Shown here: piece by piece, positions 1-12,100 of the stretch
Layout: every line of letters begins with the position of its first letter
How positions within the stretch are numbered: the first letter of the stretch is position 1
Position numbers and translations under genes: made by a program
Notes under the pieces: generated by a model
What the model was told of the DNA's origin: nothing
Seen by the model: only the letters and a program-made list of their open reading frames with translations
The model's database searches: none
Origin: Cucumis sativus
Lineage: Eukaryota; Streptophyta; Magnoliopsida; Cucurbitales; Cucurbitaceae
Assembly: GCF_000004075.3 (NCBI RefSeq)
Contig: NC_026660.2
Span: 24,431,498 to 24,495,497, forward strand
Reading direction: 5' to 3'
DNA length: 64,000 nucleotides

Positions 1-2175
1 GGTCTTATGTAAAATTCCTATAATTTCATTTGCTCCTTGATTAATATTGATTTTTACTTGTTAGACCTACAAATTTTCAAACCCGCATGTCAGGGTGTGC
101 TAAAAGTATTGATAGCAATAATTGTAAGTTTTTAACCCATGAACTTAATCTTTTAGGTTGGTTGATAATTTAACAGATCATGACCAAAGGAACCTAAATT
201 GAATAACCTTCCTACATCAGCTTCTCAAATTATGAACAACTTTGAGATAGGTAAATGGTATAAACCATGACAGCTTAGCAGTCCATCAAATTTTCATTAT
301 GAAAGTTCTGCAATTAAGGGTTTAGGTTAAGGGTTAGGTTCCAACTAATTTGAAGATTCATATATATAAGACAGCTTTTCAGTATCCATTCAACAGAAGT
401 TTGATAGTGTTCCGTACATATGCAATGAAACCAATTCTCTATAACAGGAATCCTTTGAAAGAATATTGTTTCTTGGATAACAAACAGTAGATCATGCCTT
501 ATCCTTGATAGCTCATCCTGTTATATTATCAATTTAGACACACTCTAGAAACCTCACCATTTTCAATATGAGTACGAAACTCAATCATCAATCCTCTCCT
601 CCCCTATAGTTAAGGTACAAAAAAATTTCTGTCCCTTTTCTCTTTTAAAAAACCAGTCAGTCAGCATCTCCTCGTCTTTAGTATCCGTCGATCTCCTCCA
701 TCCAAGTTCTGTTTATACAAGCAAAAATTTTATAGCTTCATTTCTCAGAGATCTAGACAATCTCATGACCAAGAGTGATTCCTTTGTCATTTTTTCCTGG
801 TGGTAAAGAAGCAAAAGAACCTCAGACGTCTGCTTCTCAAATTTCGTAAGCCATTTAAAGCAAAAACTCCATTACCGCCTCTCAATTAACCAACTACCTC
901 GTCTACTGGAGCACTTCAAAAGGAACTTTGAAATAAACCCCAGCTTCCAACCCTTTACAGAACTGTTTTGAACCAATGCATATGCCTTCCCCTTCTACCT
1001 TACAGCTTTCGCACTATTGTTGCAGCACATTTTGAAGTCCAACCACATCCTTACTTGTTTTAGTCCATCCTCCCTTCGAATTTTAAAGCATGCATTGGCT
1101 AAATAAAAAAATTTCCCTCCCCCACCATACTTATATTTGAATTTCCATTAAAAGCCTAAAATGCTCCAATGTTACAGTGCTCATTCCCACTATTCCTAGA
1201 ATCAAAATCTCCATTGTCAAAAACCTTGAGATCCTGCCTATGTTTTGTCTAATACCATCCAACCACGATGGAATGGCAATGGATTAGGCTAGTATGTTCG
1301 TGAAAGAACCTAGAATTAGGGAAAGAAATCTCCAATAACTATTAACCAAAAGTTGTTTAGTATTGTAGAAAAGAACTTACTGACAAATTCAAACTGAATA
1401 CCGATTACGAGATTCGAACCAGGAGTGGCAAATAAAGCCAACCAACCAAATGAACCATCAAGGTTACAGACCAATTCGGTATTAGAAAAGAACTTACTAA
1501 TACAAGAGATTTGATCCTTCTGATTAAAAAGAATGTAAGAGCACTAAGCAAACCAGCTACGAGCTACCTAACCAATAAGACCCACAAATTAAAGATAATC
1601 ATAAACTAAAAATAACTAGAAAAAGAAACTCAAACGTGATAGGTTGTCTTTTATTTTAAAAAAAATAAAAGCAGAAAAAATTACATCAAGATGCACCATT
1701 CATTCACCAAGCACAAAGCCCCATATTTATGTGTTCTTCAACAACCACAATGGGTTTCTGATATACTTTTGTCAATTTCTCAAGCATTCTCCTACCTATC
1801 ATTATCGAACTCCAGCCTTCTGACGTGCTTCCCTCACCTCAATTTTATCTGTACAACATCAATCCTCAGCACCTCACCAGTAAGTTCTAGCTCCAATGTC
1901 CATACCCATCCCAATTTGTCTCATTCTTATCCTCATCTGCTTTGCACTCACTATATTAACTGGCAGTAAGTTTTGCTTCATATATTTTGATTCATTTCTA
2001 TTATCATGCTTGTTTTCCCTCTGGAACATGCAATAAGCACGGATATCTTTCCATAACAATTGCTCATTACAACTAATTTCTAAGCTTTTCTAAATCGTCA
2101 TTTTAATCTTAATTTTCATCAAATTCATCATTACCAAGATATTCTTCATTTTCTTCCTATACTACACATCTCTAA
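1..2175. other. Gene-poor left edge, no gene recognised
   Basis: No open frame here looks like a known protein on either strand. The segment should lie downstream of, or in a long intron of, the minus-strand ATG13 gene. I looked on the minus strand for the conserved ATG13 C-terminal exon and did not find it. Around 1405-1420 there is a short 'gattcgaacc' motif resembling a tRNA B box, but no cloverleaf or A box surrounds it. Around 780-1100 the composition is more GC-balanced and may be an old transposon relic; I cannot name it. Confidence 0.4.
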
Positions 2176-2419
2176 GGTGGTGTTTGGTTTGAGTTTTTTC
2201 GGGAGAGTTGAGTTGAGTTGGTAATTATTATTGGAGTGAGTAATTGGAAGAGTTGACACGAATAACGAAATAAGAAATGTGAGTTCATAAGGTGAGAATT
2301 GTGAGTTAACGCAAACAATGAGGTAATAAACCTCTTGAATTATTGGTACTTCCAAACTGTGGGTGGGTGGGTTATTTTACCCACCCAACTCAACTCAACT
2401 TGAGTGCCAAACACCCCCC
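2176..2419. mobile_element. MITE, Tourist/PIF-Harbinger-like
   Basis: A 244-bp non-coding element has imperfect terminal inverted repeats. The left end reads GGTGGTGTTTGG, and the reverse complement of the right end reads GGGGGGTGTTTGG. Subterminal copies of 'gttgagttgagttgg' on the left and 'ccaactcaactcaac' on the right extend the foldback. It is flanked on both sides by TAA (2173-2175 and 2420-2422), the target-site duplication type made by PIF/Harbinger transposases. It has no coding capacity, so it would depend on a transposase supplied elsewhere. The family name is inferred from the ends and duplication; a hAT-like origin is less likely because hAT elements make 8-bp duplications. Confidence 0.75.
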
Positions 2420-2422
2420 TAA

Positions 2423-3617
2423 TAGTCCTTTTCTCAATTTCAGATCCTTTCCAAATAACAATGACCTGGTACCAATGGACTATTTTCAGCTAACTGTGGA
2501 AAGGAAGAAGAAGAAGAAGAAGAGAAAAAAAAAGAAAAAACCAGCGGTCACCCTTTGAGAAGGCTACCTGGCTGCCAACAATTCTATACCACAGCCTCGT
2601 CATGATTAGCAACGACGGGAAGCCAAAAGTCAAGTAATTTTTCGAAGGGGGTTTTCTCTATCCCTGATAAGTGTGTGCCTGAGCACGCACAACTTATTGA
2701 CCATCTTGAAAATTGAAAAATAACGATCTTCCATATTTCTCCCATGAAGAGCTTTAAAACCATATTCTTCCCCCATTTTTGTTTTACCTTCCAAAGTTAC
2801 CTTCATTACCAGCATCGCTTAAATGGATTCCTTAAGGTAACTCATCATGGGGAAAGTTTGAAGTGAGAAAATAAGTTTTTGTTAGAAACTTATAAAGCTC
2901 TTCATCCAAGGCTAGTTGGTTTGAACCAATTGATAGCCACCCAAATCACTAGAATTGTCAATGTTGCTCATGCGTCTTGTCTTCACTCAGGTTTTCAGCT
3001 TTTGAGCATATGTTAACATTGACTCAGGGAAATTTTAATTTTAGACTGATTTGTATGGGTTCTTGAAAACTAGACGGACTTCGATGATTCGATGTACCTC
3101 ATAATGAAATGGTATAAACAATAACAAGTAGAATAGTTTCTCATAAAAAAGAATAAAAATAATAACAACAATTACAAGTAGACTTTTGATGTGCATGGAT
3201 GAATTTTTTAGGTTTTCTTCCCCGAAAGTGGTTTTGGACCGTCTAATTGGTGCTTTTGTCCTCCTAGATTGATAAGTATTTTATTCAAAAGAAAGTCCAT
3301 AAAATTCCTCAGATTCGAAGAGCCTAACCCACCCCCCATCCCAAGGAGAATTGTAAAGCAGCCTTGCAAATCTCTTGTTTTCTGTCCTAACTAGAAAGGG
3401 GCCTTTAGAGTGTATGTGAAATAATCAAGAGTAACTTAATCTACTAAACTAAAGTAACTAGTGTTTAAAGTAGAAAAGTTGCAGCAAGATTTTTTGTTAT
3501 GTTGCCATTTAAATCTCTACCTTCAACAAATAATGATCTCAAACATAAGCAGGAAAATAAATTCTGCAAATTTAATTATTATTGTCACGAAAAGAGAAGA
3601 ATGTAAGCAGTCATTAC
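2423..3617. other. Non-coding, presumed ATG13 intron or 3' flank
   Basis: A GAA-rich simple stretch lies at about 2500-2545. The minus-strand frame at 2630-2815 (61 aa) resembles no protein I know and shows no clear splice signals. The second recognised ATG13 exon ends at 3618 with a normal donor, so at least the first part of this stretch should be ATG13 intron. Confidence 0.4.
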
Positions 3618-5247
3618 CTGCTACCTCTATCTGTCATCTCATCCTCATCCACATCAAAGGGGCATGGAAACTCTGGATCATCTAAGTCATCTGGAAAAGA
3701 TCTACTAGAGCTTCTTGAAATTGGTGAGTTATTGGATGATACCCTCCAGCCTGAAATTCTTTGGCTTTCATCTCGTCCAAGAGAAGATGACTAAAGAAGA
3801 CAAAAAAGAATCAAGATATTGAACATAACACATTTGAGGTGGGAAATAACAATAAGCAGAAATATACCTTTCCAATTGCAGAGCCAGCCGGCAATGGACC
3901 AACATCTCTATTAATCCTAGAAATAATTGCTCCAGAAGCTTTAAGGGGAGGGGATGGTGGCAAATTCGGTTTGCTTGATAATGCAGGGGAATGAGGAAGC
4001 TTTGCAATAGGTGCACTTGGAGGAGCACTTTCAGACTGCAATAGACCATTTGGCAGGCGCTTTACACGAATGCGAATTGGTGGTGACAGTGAGGGTGATT
4101 GAGAAAAGACAGGAGAAGGGTAATATTCATCGTAGTTCATATTATCTTTATGTCCCGTAACCATTTCAGGCAGTTGTGAAGGTAAGCTTGAAGGAGGTAA
4201 ACGGGGAAAGGCTGGATTTGAAATTAAAGCATGAGACTCTGAATGTGTTGGTGAAGGTGAAAAGGAGACTGAAGGAGGGGAAGGTCTAAAACGGTCATAA
4301 CTCCAACTATGACGTCTTGAGAATGGCAACGACGATGGAGATCCATGAGATGGTGCTATCGTTACAGGGAGGGTAGGAAACCTTTTCAATGGATCTGCCA
4401 ATGGACTCCCAACATATTCAGGAATAACTTGAGGAGACATAGGAGTTGATGGTTCAGAGTTTATGTCAGAGAGGGATGAACGGTATAACACTGAGAGGCA
4501 TAGTCGACCACAAGAAGTGTCGACAGGAGTGAACACAAATCGCTGCATTTCGGCCTCTTCCCTCCGGGTGAAAGGCTCAGCAAAGGAAGACACACGATGA
4601 GCAAGAGTAAAAGGGTGAATCTGACCAGATGAACTGATATCTTGAAAAACCTTATAGGCAGGTAAAAGTCTCACAAAGGCATATAAAGACCTTAAGAGTA
4701 AAATGGTTTTCTTGTAGGTGTGAGCAGTACTATTACTGGACCTTCTGCTACCCGAATTACTATCCCGGTTTTTCCTACTCTCATAATGCACCATCCATCG
4801 CTCTACAACTTTCTCACTCTTGGTCTGACTTCCAAACTCATCCTTATCAGAATTGAAAGAGAGTGGATATTTCTCTTTCAGAGACAAATTCCTAACAAGA
4901 TCTTTCCTAGGAGAAGCACTAACAGAATCTAAACCAAATTGCCTCTGCACCAAAATAACATCAACAACCATAGGTTCATGATAATTCGGACGCCAGAGAT
5001 CAATATTCTCTAACGTTGCAGAGCATTCACGAAGAGCCAAATTAAACCATTTATCCCTCGGCCTCATACTCGAGGAAGACGAGGAGGAAGAAGATGGAGA
5101 AGACAAAACTTGTTCGCCACTAAAATTACGCGATGAAATACAAGGGGCCCTCGATTCCAGTATAATTTGTAGCGTTTTAGGAAAGAATTCAGTTAAAATT
5201 TGCTCAACTTTTGCAGTCTCGGAATGAGTATTATGAGAAGAAGCCAT
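3618..5247 (-). CDS. ATG13: Autophagy-related protein 13 (ATG13), 3' part not found
   Basis: ATG13 is the regulatory subunit of the ATG1 kinase complex that starts autophagosome formation when nutrients run short. It acts in the cytosol and at the pre-autophagosomal membrane. Coding exon 1 runs 5247 to 3868 (460 codons) and exon 2 runs 3790 to 3618, joined in phase 0 across a GT-AG intron. The first ~250 residues match the plant ATG13 HORMA domain (RPRDKWFNLALRECSATLE near the start, YKVFQDIS, FVFTPVDTSCGRLCLSVLYR). A long Ser/Pro-rich disordered region follows, and exon 2 ends in the acidic motif FPCPFDVDEDE. I chose the ATG at 5247 (MASSHNTHSE); a longer frame from 5310 adds a hydrophobic tail not expected of this cytosolic family. 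A good donor at 3617 shows the gene continues, but the conserved last ~90 residues were not located in the remaining 3.6 kb. Confidence 0.9.
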
Positions 5248-5760
5248 ACGGACAACAACGACAACAAAAATGAGTAAAATTGAAACAGACCCTTTACCGG
5301 AAAACCCCAAATTGAAGCGTTCGGAGACCCACTAGACTGCAATTCACTGCAACGGAAGAAAGATCATGGACATGGGGAGAATCAAATTAGTAAAGAAACC
5401 CCGTTTGAGAACAAATGAGAAAGAAGGAAAAAGTGATGAAATTGGAATCGCCCATGAAGGAAAATCAACACAAAACAAAAAACTAAAAAAAAAAAAAAAA
5501 AGTTGAATTAAGGTAATACGCTGTGATTGATGATGATCAGAAGGTGGAAATTCAAAGTTGAAAGGTGAAAGAAAGCAATTGGAGAGAGAGGGAAGGGTCG
5601 AACTTCGAAGCGTGGATCCACCAGTGTTAAGGAGTGCAGTATTGAGGAAGGAACGTGTTGGGGCTATCTGGTTTTGAATGCCATTGCCAAATCCCCACAC
5701 CCTTTTTCCCCTTCACAATATCATAGATTTCATCTATAAATATTTCATCACTTCTCTTAA
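5248..5760 (-). promoter_or_regulatory. ATG13 5' leader and core promoter region
   Basis: The stretch upstream of the ATG13 start is purine/pyrimidine-skewed like a plant 5' UTR. A TATA-like TATTTATA lies on the minus strand at 5742-5735, which would place the cap site near 5705. A minus-strand frame of 118 codons (5700-5344) lies entirely in this leader, in the same frame as ATG13 but stopped before it. It looks like a possible upstream ORF rather than a gene. A T-tract followed by AG near 5490 could be a leader-intron acceptor, but I found no convincing donor. Confidence 0.45.
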
Positions 5761-8570
5761 TCTTCAAGTCTTCTTCCTTTAATGACGTCTAAAATCAAAA
5801 ACTCTTCCTTAATCTACTTCTCATGGGAACAAAAACAAAAAAAATAAATTAAATTAAATTTTGAAAAGTTATTGTGTTATATACCTTCAAACAAAAAAAA
5901 AAATGTCCATCTTGTTTACCAAGTCTATTATTAGAATCTTTTATCACCAAATTGTATAACTATACTTAAAGAACACCACTTATTATTTTGATAATTCACC
6001 CTTAAACTAATCTCTCATTTTGTCCTTTAATAATGTACTAATTGTTATTAAAGCAATAAGATTCTAATTAATGATTGTATAAATTAAAAATCTTAATTTC
6101 TTTCCCTTTAACCAAACCAAATTAGGTTATTTATTAGGGATTTTTAACAATTACCATTTGATTCCATTTTAAAAAAACAAACAAACAATTCTTACCAAAC
6201 AGGAAAGTGTTGGTTAGGAATTTAGAGATTAAAATTTTTAAAAAAAAATTATGATAATTTTATACAAAATTCGAAAGCATAAATTTGAAATTAATATAGT
6301 TATCCACTAAATATAAACTATCGTGATTACATGTCATATGTTTTAAAAAATAATGTGTAGTTATCGTTTAGTAATCTTATATAATACATATTGATACAAT
6401 GAATATATATTTGAGAATGTTCATGGGCATAAATATTATTGAGTATGATTTATACTAAAGTAAGATACCTTATAAATGTAAGAAAATAAGTGAGTAACGA
6501 AAAAGATGGAATTAATTCAAATGCCTTCATCACTAAAATTCAACACTACTTTCTTTCTTTTTCTTTTTTTCTTTTGGGGGAAAGAAAATTCGAATATTTC
6601 AATCTAATTATAAAGAGACGCGCTGACGTCATTTAGTCCATATATCACCACCCCATCTGAAGTCCATCTAAATGGGCCTGGCCCTTATAAGGTAGCCCAT
6701 TTAGGCCCATGAAATATTTTTGTTTTAGCTTTTAAGGATCCTACTTTTATTCACAAATTATGGTACATATTTGGTATCAAATCCTCCTTTCAATGCGCCC
6801 ATCATTAAAAATACAAAAAATATTCGATTGACCACATGTACGTAATTTATGATACATGATCGTGTAAGAAATTATACATGATCGTTTAAATTTGGATACA
6901 GGATTGCGGTTTTTTTTCAAGATAGAAGATAGAAAGGAAGAGAATAAATCGAAAGAAGAAGAAAGCGGCATAGTACACCTAAAATACTTTTTAAAAAATG
7001 ACTGTAGCTTTTTTATTTGGTTAGACCTCTTGTAAATGTATAGAAGGTTTGTTATATTTGTGAAAATTAATCATTTTTATTCATGATTAATATTTTGGCT
7101 TCTATCATCAATTTACAAGATGATGGTAATAAACTCTCGCACATAACACTGAATTTTTCGTAGTTCAAATTATTTTTAATCTATTTCTATGTTGAAAATT
7201 AAAAAGAAAAGGAAAATTATTCTAAAATTTGAGTCTAATTTTCATTTAAAAGTGTTAAAAATTTAATACGTTAATTTAAAATGATAGCATTTAAGTTTTT
7301 GTTTCAATTTAATGGGAATTGATTAATTTAAAAAAAATTATAATGAATGAAAATTCATTACTTTTCTTTTCATTATTGGTAAAGTTAATCTTAAGTGGAA
7401 TAAGAACCCTAAGGATGTGATTAACATCATTTCCAATTAAATCCCTCAATCAACTTCAAAATTCACGGAGTTAGAGTTGATGGGATATTTTTCTCACAAA
7501 AATTGACACCTCATTTATAAATTATCAATCACATCATCTTTAATAATTATTTTTAGAACAAAATTTATAAATAATATAAAAGATCAAAATAATAAATAAT
7601 ATAACTTATCATTTCAAAAATTTTGAAATTCAAAATTATTCTCTTTTATAAATATTTTAATTTATTTTATTATATCTTATTTTATCGATTTTTCAAATAT
7701 TAAAATTAAAATATATACTTAAATATCTTGGGGACAAGCTCATATTTAATAATATTATTTTAAGATATGTTTGAAGAGTTCAAATTAATTATCGCAATTG
7801 ATTATTACTTAACGTTTTTGTTAATTTATTAAATATTTATCGAAGCATACAATATAATTTTAAAAAATTCTATAAGTAGCAAGCAAATTTTGAAAAAAAA
7901 AATCATATTACTTGTATTACTGTAAATCTAAGTGGTAAAAACTAAAATTTAAGGGACAGTCAGGGTTATTTGGACGTTACTACCAAAACTATGGTCTAAT
8001 TATATTTTCAAGATATGTTCAAATATTTCTCATCCGAACATTGGCTCATATACCTTTTTTGTAAGTGGAAGTCTCTCCCCAGTTCTACCATTCAACTCTA
8101 CGATAATAATTAATATAAATAATCGTATTACAACTTTATAAAAATTAAATGAAGTTACACGTTGAAAAAAATAAAATCTTTCATATATGAACCGTTATTA
8201 AATGACCTAATTAACAAACATGTCATCCTTTACTTGATTTCAATCCTTTATATACAACAAATCACATGTATTCACAGTACTTTCTTACCACTTAAATAAA
8301 CATTGATTTTATTTCTACCACACATTCTCTTATGTGTATATAAAAGTAGTAGAAAAATGTCATAAATCAAATACTCTTTGTTTTTCTTTTCATAGTAACC
8401 TTATTTCAACCATTGAATTGGTGAGCAAGCCACGTAGGTGCCCATGCATGAGATTAAACTTAAATAAATAAATCTAAACTTAGGAATTAAGAAAAGTCAA
8501 AATCTAACAATTAGGTTATAAGACACAAAAATAGTAATATCAGTTAGGCTACAAACATGGCCAACCCCAA
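5761..8570. other. Intergenic, AT-rich, no gene seen
   Basis: No convincing coding frame appears on either strand. The only distinctive part is 6600-6720, with a TGACGTCA palindrome and several GGCCCA/TGGGCC motifs. The rest is AT-rich low-complexity DNA. Confidence 0.5.
6600..6720. promoter_or_regulatory. Cluster of TGACGTCA and GGCCCA-type promoter motifs
   Basis: A perfect CRE/bZIP palindrome TGACGTCA lies at about 6623-6630. It is followed by a TGGGCC, a GGCCC, an AGCCCAT and an AGGCCCAT within roughly 60 bases. In plants, bZIP factors bind the first type, and TCP factors bind the second type (site II) in promoters of growth-related genes. No gene starts nearby on either strand, so activity is unproven and this may be chance or a relic. 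Confidence 0.3.
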
Positions 8571-8632
8571 CCACTTAAATACTTCAATAGCTTAATCTTC
8601 ACAAACCCTTCATTCCTTCTCCATTTATAAAT
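8443..8632 (+). promoter_or_regulatory. RALF gene promoter elements
   Basis: A TATA box (TTTATAAAT, 8624-8632) lies about 136 bases before the RALF start codon, giving a leader of roughly 105 bases. An RY palindrome CATGCATG sits at 8443-8450. B3-domain factors bind RY motifs in seed-expressed genes, but a single copy does not show seed expression here. Confidence 0.55.
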
Positions 8633-8767
8633 CTCCCCATCCTTCTCATCTTCATCAGGAAAAAAAAGGCAGAGCAAAACAAATAACAAACACCACAACA
8701 AATTAAACCCCCCACCTCCCCATTTATTCCCTTCAACATCTCATCATACCACACCACTAGCTCCAAA

Positions 8768-9106
8768 ATGAGATCAACGAAGCTCTGCCTATTTCTCCTC
8801 CTCATTGCAGTCGTCGCCGCTCCACTTTGCCTTGCCTTATCCGACGACTGGACTCGCTCCTACGCTGATGTCCCCGATTATGACTTTACGAACAGCAATG
8901 AAGACAGCCGAAGGTTACTTTTTCAATATGGATTTGCTTATAAATATCCAAAAAATAAGTATTTGGGCTATGATGCACTTAGGAAGAATAATATCCCCTG
9001 CCGCCATCGTGGTAGATCTTACTATGACTGTAAGAAGCGTAAGAAGGCCAACCCTTATCGTCGTGGCTGCATTGCCATCACCGGCTGCGCTCGTTTCACC
9101 GATTAA
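8768..9106 (+). CDS. RALF (rapid alkalinization factor) peptide precursor
   Basis: This is a secreted cysteine-rich peptide hormone precursor that acts in the apoplast on CrRLK1L receptor kinases and LRX/LLG partners. The 112-aa frame has no intron. A signal peptide covers residues 1-24 (hydrophobic LCLFLLLIAVVAAPL). The S1P-type processing site RRLL is at 48-51, giving a mature peptide of about 61 residues. The receptor-contact motif is YLGYDALRKNN (65-75), a variant of the usual YISY. The four cysteines at 78, 88, 101 and 107 show standard RALF spacing, and the central GRSYYDCKKRKKANPYRRGC is highly characteristic. From memory, YDALxKNN plus YYDCKKR is closest to the pollen-tube RALF4/RALF19 group, but I do not assign a number. 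The start is the only in-frame Met before the signal peptide, and the stop is followed by an AT-rich 3' UTR. Confidence 0.93.
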   Translation: MRSTKLCLFLLLIAVVAAPLCLALSDDWTRSYADVPDYDFTNSNEDSRRLLFQYGFAYKYPKNKYLGYDALRKNNIPCRHRGRSYYDCKKRKKANPYRRGCIAITGCARFTD

Positions 9107-12100
9107 ATTGTTTTTTTAAAAAATAATCTGTATTGAGATTGTTTTTTGATTTATTGTGGGATCGGTTTGAATGTTTTCTCCCTATTTTATTTTTTGTGAA
9201 ATTTTAATTTTGTTTTATATTATTTTAAAGTTTTCCGTCCATTCGGAATGTAAGGATCGATCATATAATGACCTCTATAAAATGGTTAAAATATAATTTT
9301 CATTCACTCAACTTTTTTCAACGTGACACCTATCAAACCATTATATCTCAACCTCAAAAGAGGAATAGCATCTTCTTCTAGTGGTCAAAATATCGTGTAG
9401 GAAACTTCCGGTTTAAAAGTGAAATTTTCATTCGAAAAAAAAGTGAATTTCTTGTAATGTTTATGATCCACCATGCTCCTATAACTAGTCCAAACAATCT
9501 AACAATGGTTCAATGATTCCAATAATTTCCGAAGACAATGATGAGGTAAATGAGTAAGTATTAAGCTTTGTAATTTAATGTTAGATGTTATATTAAAAAT
9601 ATCATTCATTTCACTTATTTAAAGTTTTGGTTTGATTTAATATTTAATACAAATAATGATAAATGAAAGTGAATAAAATATGGGATGATATGTTCAAATC
9701 CAATTTTTCAACATCTCATATGACAAAAACATTACCACACTCCAATACAAATATCGCCACTTACAATTTAATACACCCTTTTCACTTTAACACGTATATA
9801 ATATCTAATAACAAAGTGTACAACAAATTCTTATTTATAATGGTACGATCTAGAGTTTTCCAACAATTACATCTAAATAGATTCACATGATTTTATTATT
9901 GTTTTCAAGTATCTTCTCCTTTATTGCAAAAAGTACAAAATTTGATTTTAAAAATTATAAAAACCAATAAGCTTTCATTTTCATTACCCAAAAAGATCCC
10001 AAATAGATAACATTGCTTTAGTTTGAGCATAATGCCCATTTTCATCTGTCTACGTTGATGTATCTCACACTCTAATATGATAATATCAAATCCAAGCTTC
10101 AAAGATCCTATATCATTTTTTTTATTGTTTCTTTTGAATCACTTTTTTTTTCTTTTCATAAAAAGGCTTTTTAACAAGTTTTCCCAACTTCCCATTGCAA
10201 GAAGACATGTTACATTGTTATAATTCCCTAAGATATCATGACTCCCTTCAATGGTGACAAGATTTTCTTATGTTGATTTTTAATTTTAAATTTTAGATTG
10301 TGGAGTACTTGATGAGCTGTATATATAGTAAAAATATAATGTCGTTAATTAAAAAACATAGATTGTATATACTTAAACCATGATCTTCTTTAATTTAAAA
10401 TTTTATTTAGATGGGTCTATTTATCTCTCACTTTTGGATAGAAATTCAAATCTTTATTAAGTATAATAAAAGAAATTAAACAAAAAAAACAAGTGTTATG
10501 TTAAAAAAGGAAAGATTTATATTATGCTGAACTTTATAGACTCAAAGCGTGATTTTCAAATTCATTCTATTCTACACCGTGAACATATGTAAGTATATGT
10601 GGCAGTACAAGAACGCGTGTGTAACATTGGAGATATTTTAAATGTGTTGAAAACTTTTTAATAAACTTTTGCCTTTATGCTTCCACTAATTCCATAGTAC
10701 CAAATGATTTGATAGGTAGTCTTCACAACAATGAGAGTAGTGTACCTCTAGAATTCACATATATAACAATAGATCCTAAACAATCAGTAGATACACCAGT
10801 TCTTGTTAGAATTGAGCTTTAAAAATTAAGCTAGGTGGGAATTGGGGTGGCTACAAGAAGGAACATGGAATCTTAATCAGTGTTTCCCAATTTTATTTTT
10901 GACCTATTGGGTTGAAGGTATATACTTTGAAATCGTATGTAAATTGAAACTTAATTTTTAATACCCAAACGAACAAAACAAAACCTATAAAATATACAGA
11001 GATGAGCTCTCTAATTTGCTGTTTAGACATTTCTTTTTGGTTACTAATTTAATAAACATGATATACATATTTACGTTTAAACTGAAGTCATTAAGTAATT
11101 AATAGAAAGAATATTAGAGTTTTTTCTTCTTCTCTTTTTTGGATGAAAAGAAAAAGAAATTAAGTTCACGTACCAAAAGAAAAAAAGGGGTAGGGCCGAA
11201 TAAATAAAGTTTGCCAAAATTATTCTTCAATCCTTATCTACGAAGCAATATTGATTTTAAGCTCATCCAAACACACCCATTTCTATATTTTATATTTTGT
11301 TTGATAATTATTTTATTTTTAATTAAATCTATAATTTGTTTGGATTAAATTAAAAAGGAAAAAAAGAAAAAACAGAAGCAATTTTTTTGACATTTAAAAA
11401 AAAAGTTTAAGAAAGCCTATTAATTAGAAGAAATTATTTATATAGGATAGTTGGATACTGCTGTAACACAAAATTTAAGTATGATTGTAAAAAAGAAAAG
11501 AAAATTGAATATCATAAACAGTGTTGAACTTTTGGGGTTTTAAATTAATGGGTTTTGAAGAAAGCATATAAACATATATATATATAAAGATCAAAGCTTT
11601 TAGGCATTTTGAGCTGTTGATCTAAAGGGATGGTTTGCAATTGGAACCCACTAGAGAATAATATCTTTAATTGGGAATCTGGTGGCTTATCATCCCAACT
11701 TGATTATGACATTATTAACATCCATCTTAATCATAATCTTAACTTCCTTATCATTCTATATTTCTACCTTACACAAAATTTTAACTACTTCCTTTATGAT
11801 CAATTCAAATCAAAGCACCTACCCAAAATATCTCTACATTTGGGATATTTTTGGATTCTTCTCTCCCTTTGCACCTTTTCAAAGTTGGATATATATATGC
11901 CAACTTTACCCCTTACGACCCTCTCAACAGAACCTTCTTAAATAGGTGAGGATGAGAGATTGATCTAAATCAATACGACTACGAAACATTTCTTTTTCAC
12001 TAGAAAGTTAGTTGCTCAAATTTTTTTACCACCATCACTTGGTTCTTTTAAAGAAAAAAGGAGAATCTTTTTTAAGAATTAATTTTGAGGTTAGTATGAA

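Noticed and set aside
1405..1420. tRNA-like B box 'gattcgaacc' (also near 44285 and 49620)
   Set aside because: No acceptor stem, anticodon arm or A box at the right distance could be drawn on either strand.
1691..2059. Overlapping frames of 92 aa (plus) and 61 aa (minus)
   Set aside because: No domain, low-complexity composition, no splice support. I tested the minus strand as an ATG13 last exon and it did not match.
2630..2815. Minus-strand 61-aa frame as a possible ATG13 3' exon
   Set aside because: The sequence does not resemble the conserved ATG13 C-terminus and the bounding splice signals are poor.
11630..11945. Two overlapping plus-strand frames of 103 and 87 aa
   Set aside because: Hydrophobic residues follow AT bias, there is no conserved motif, and the two frames compete over the same DNA.
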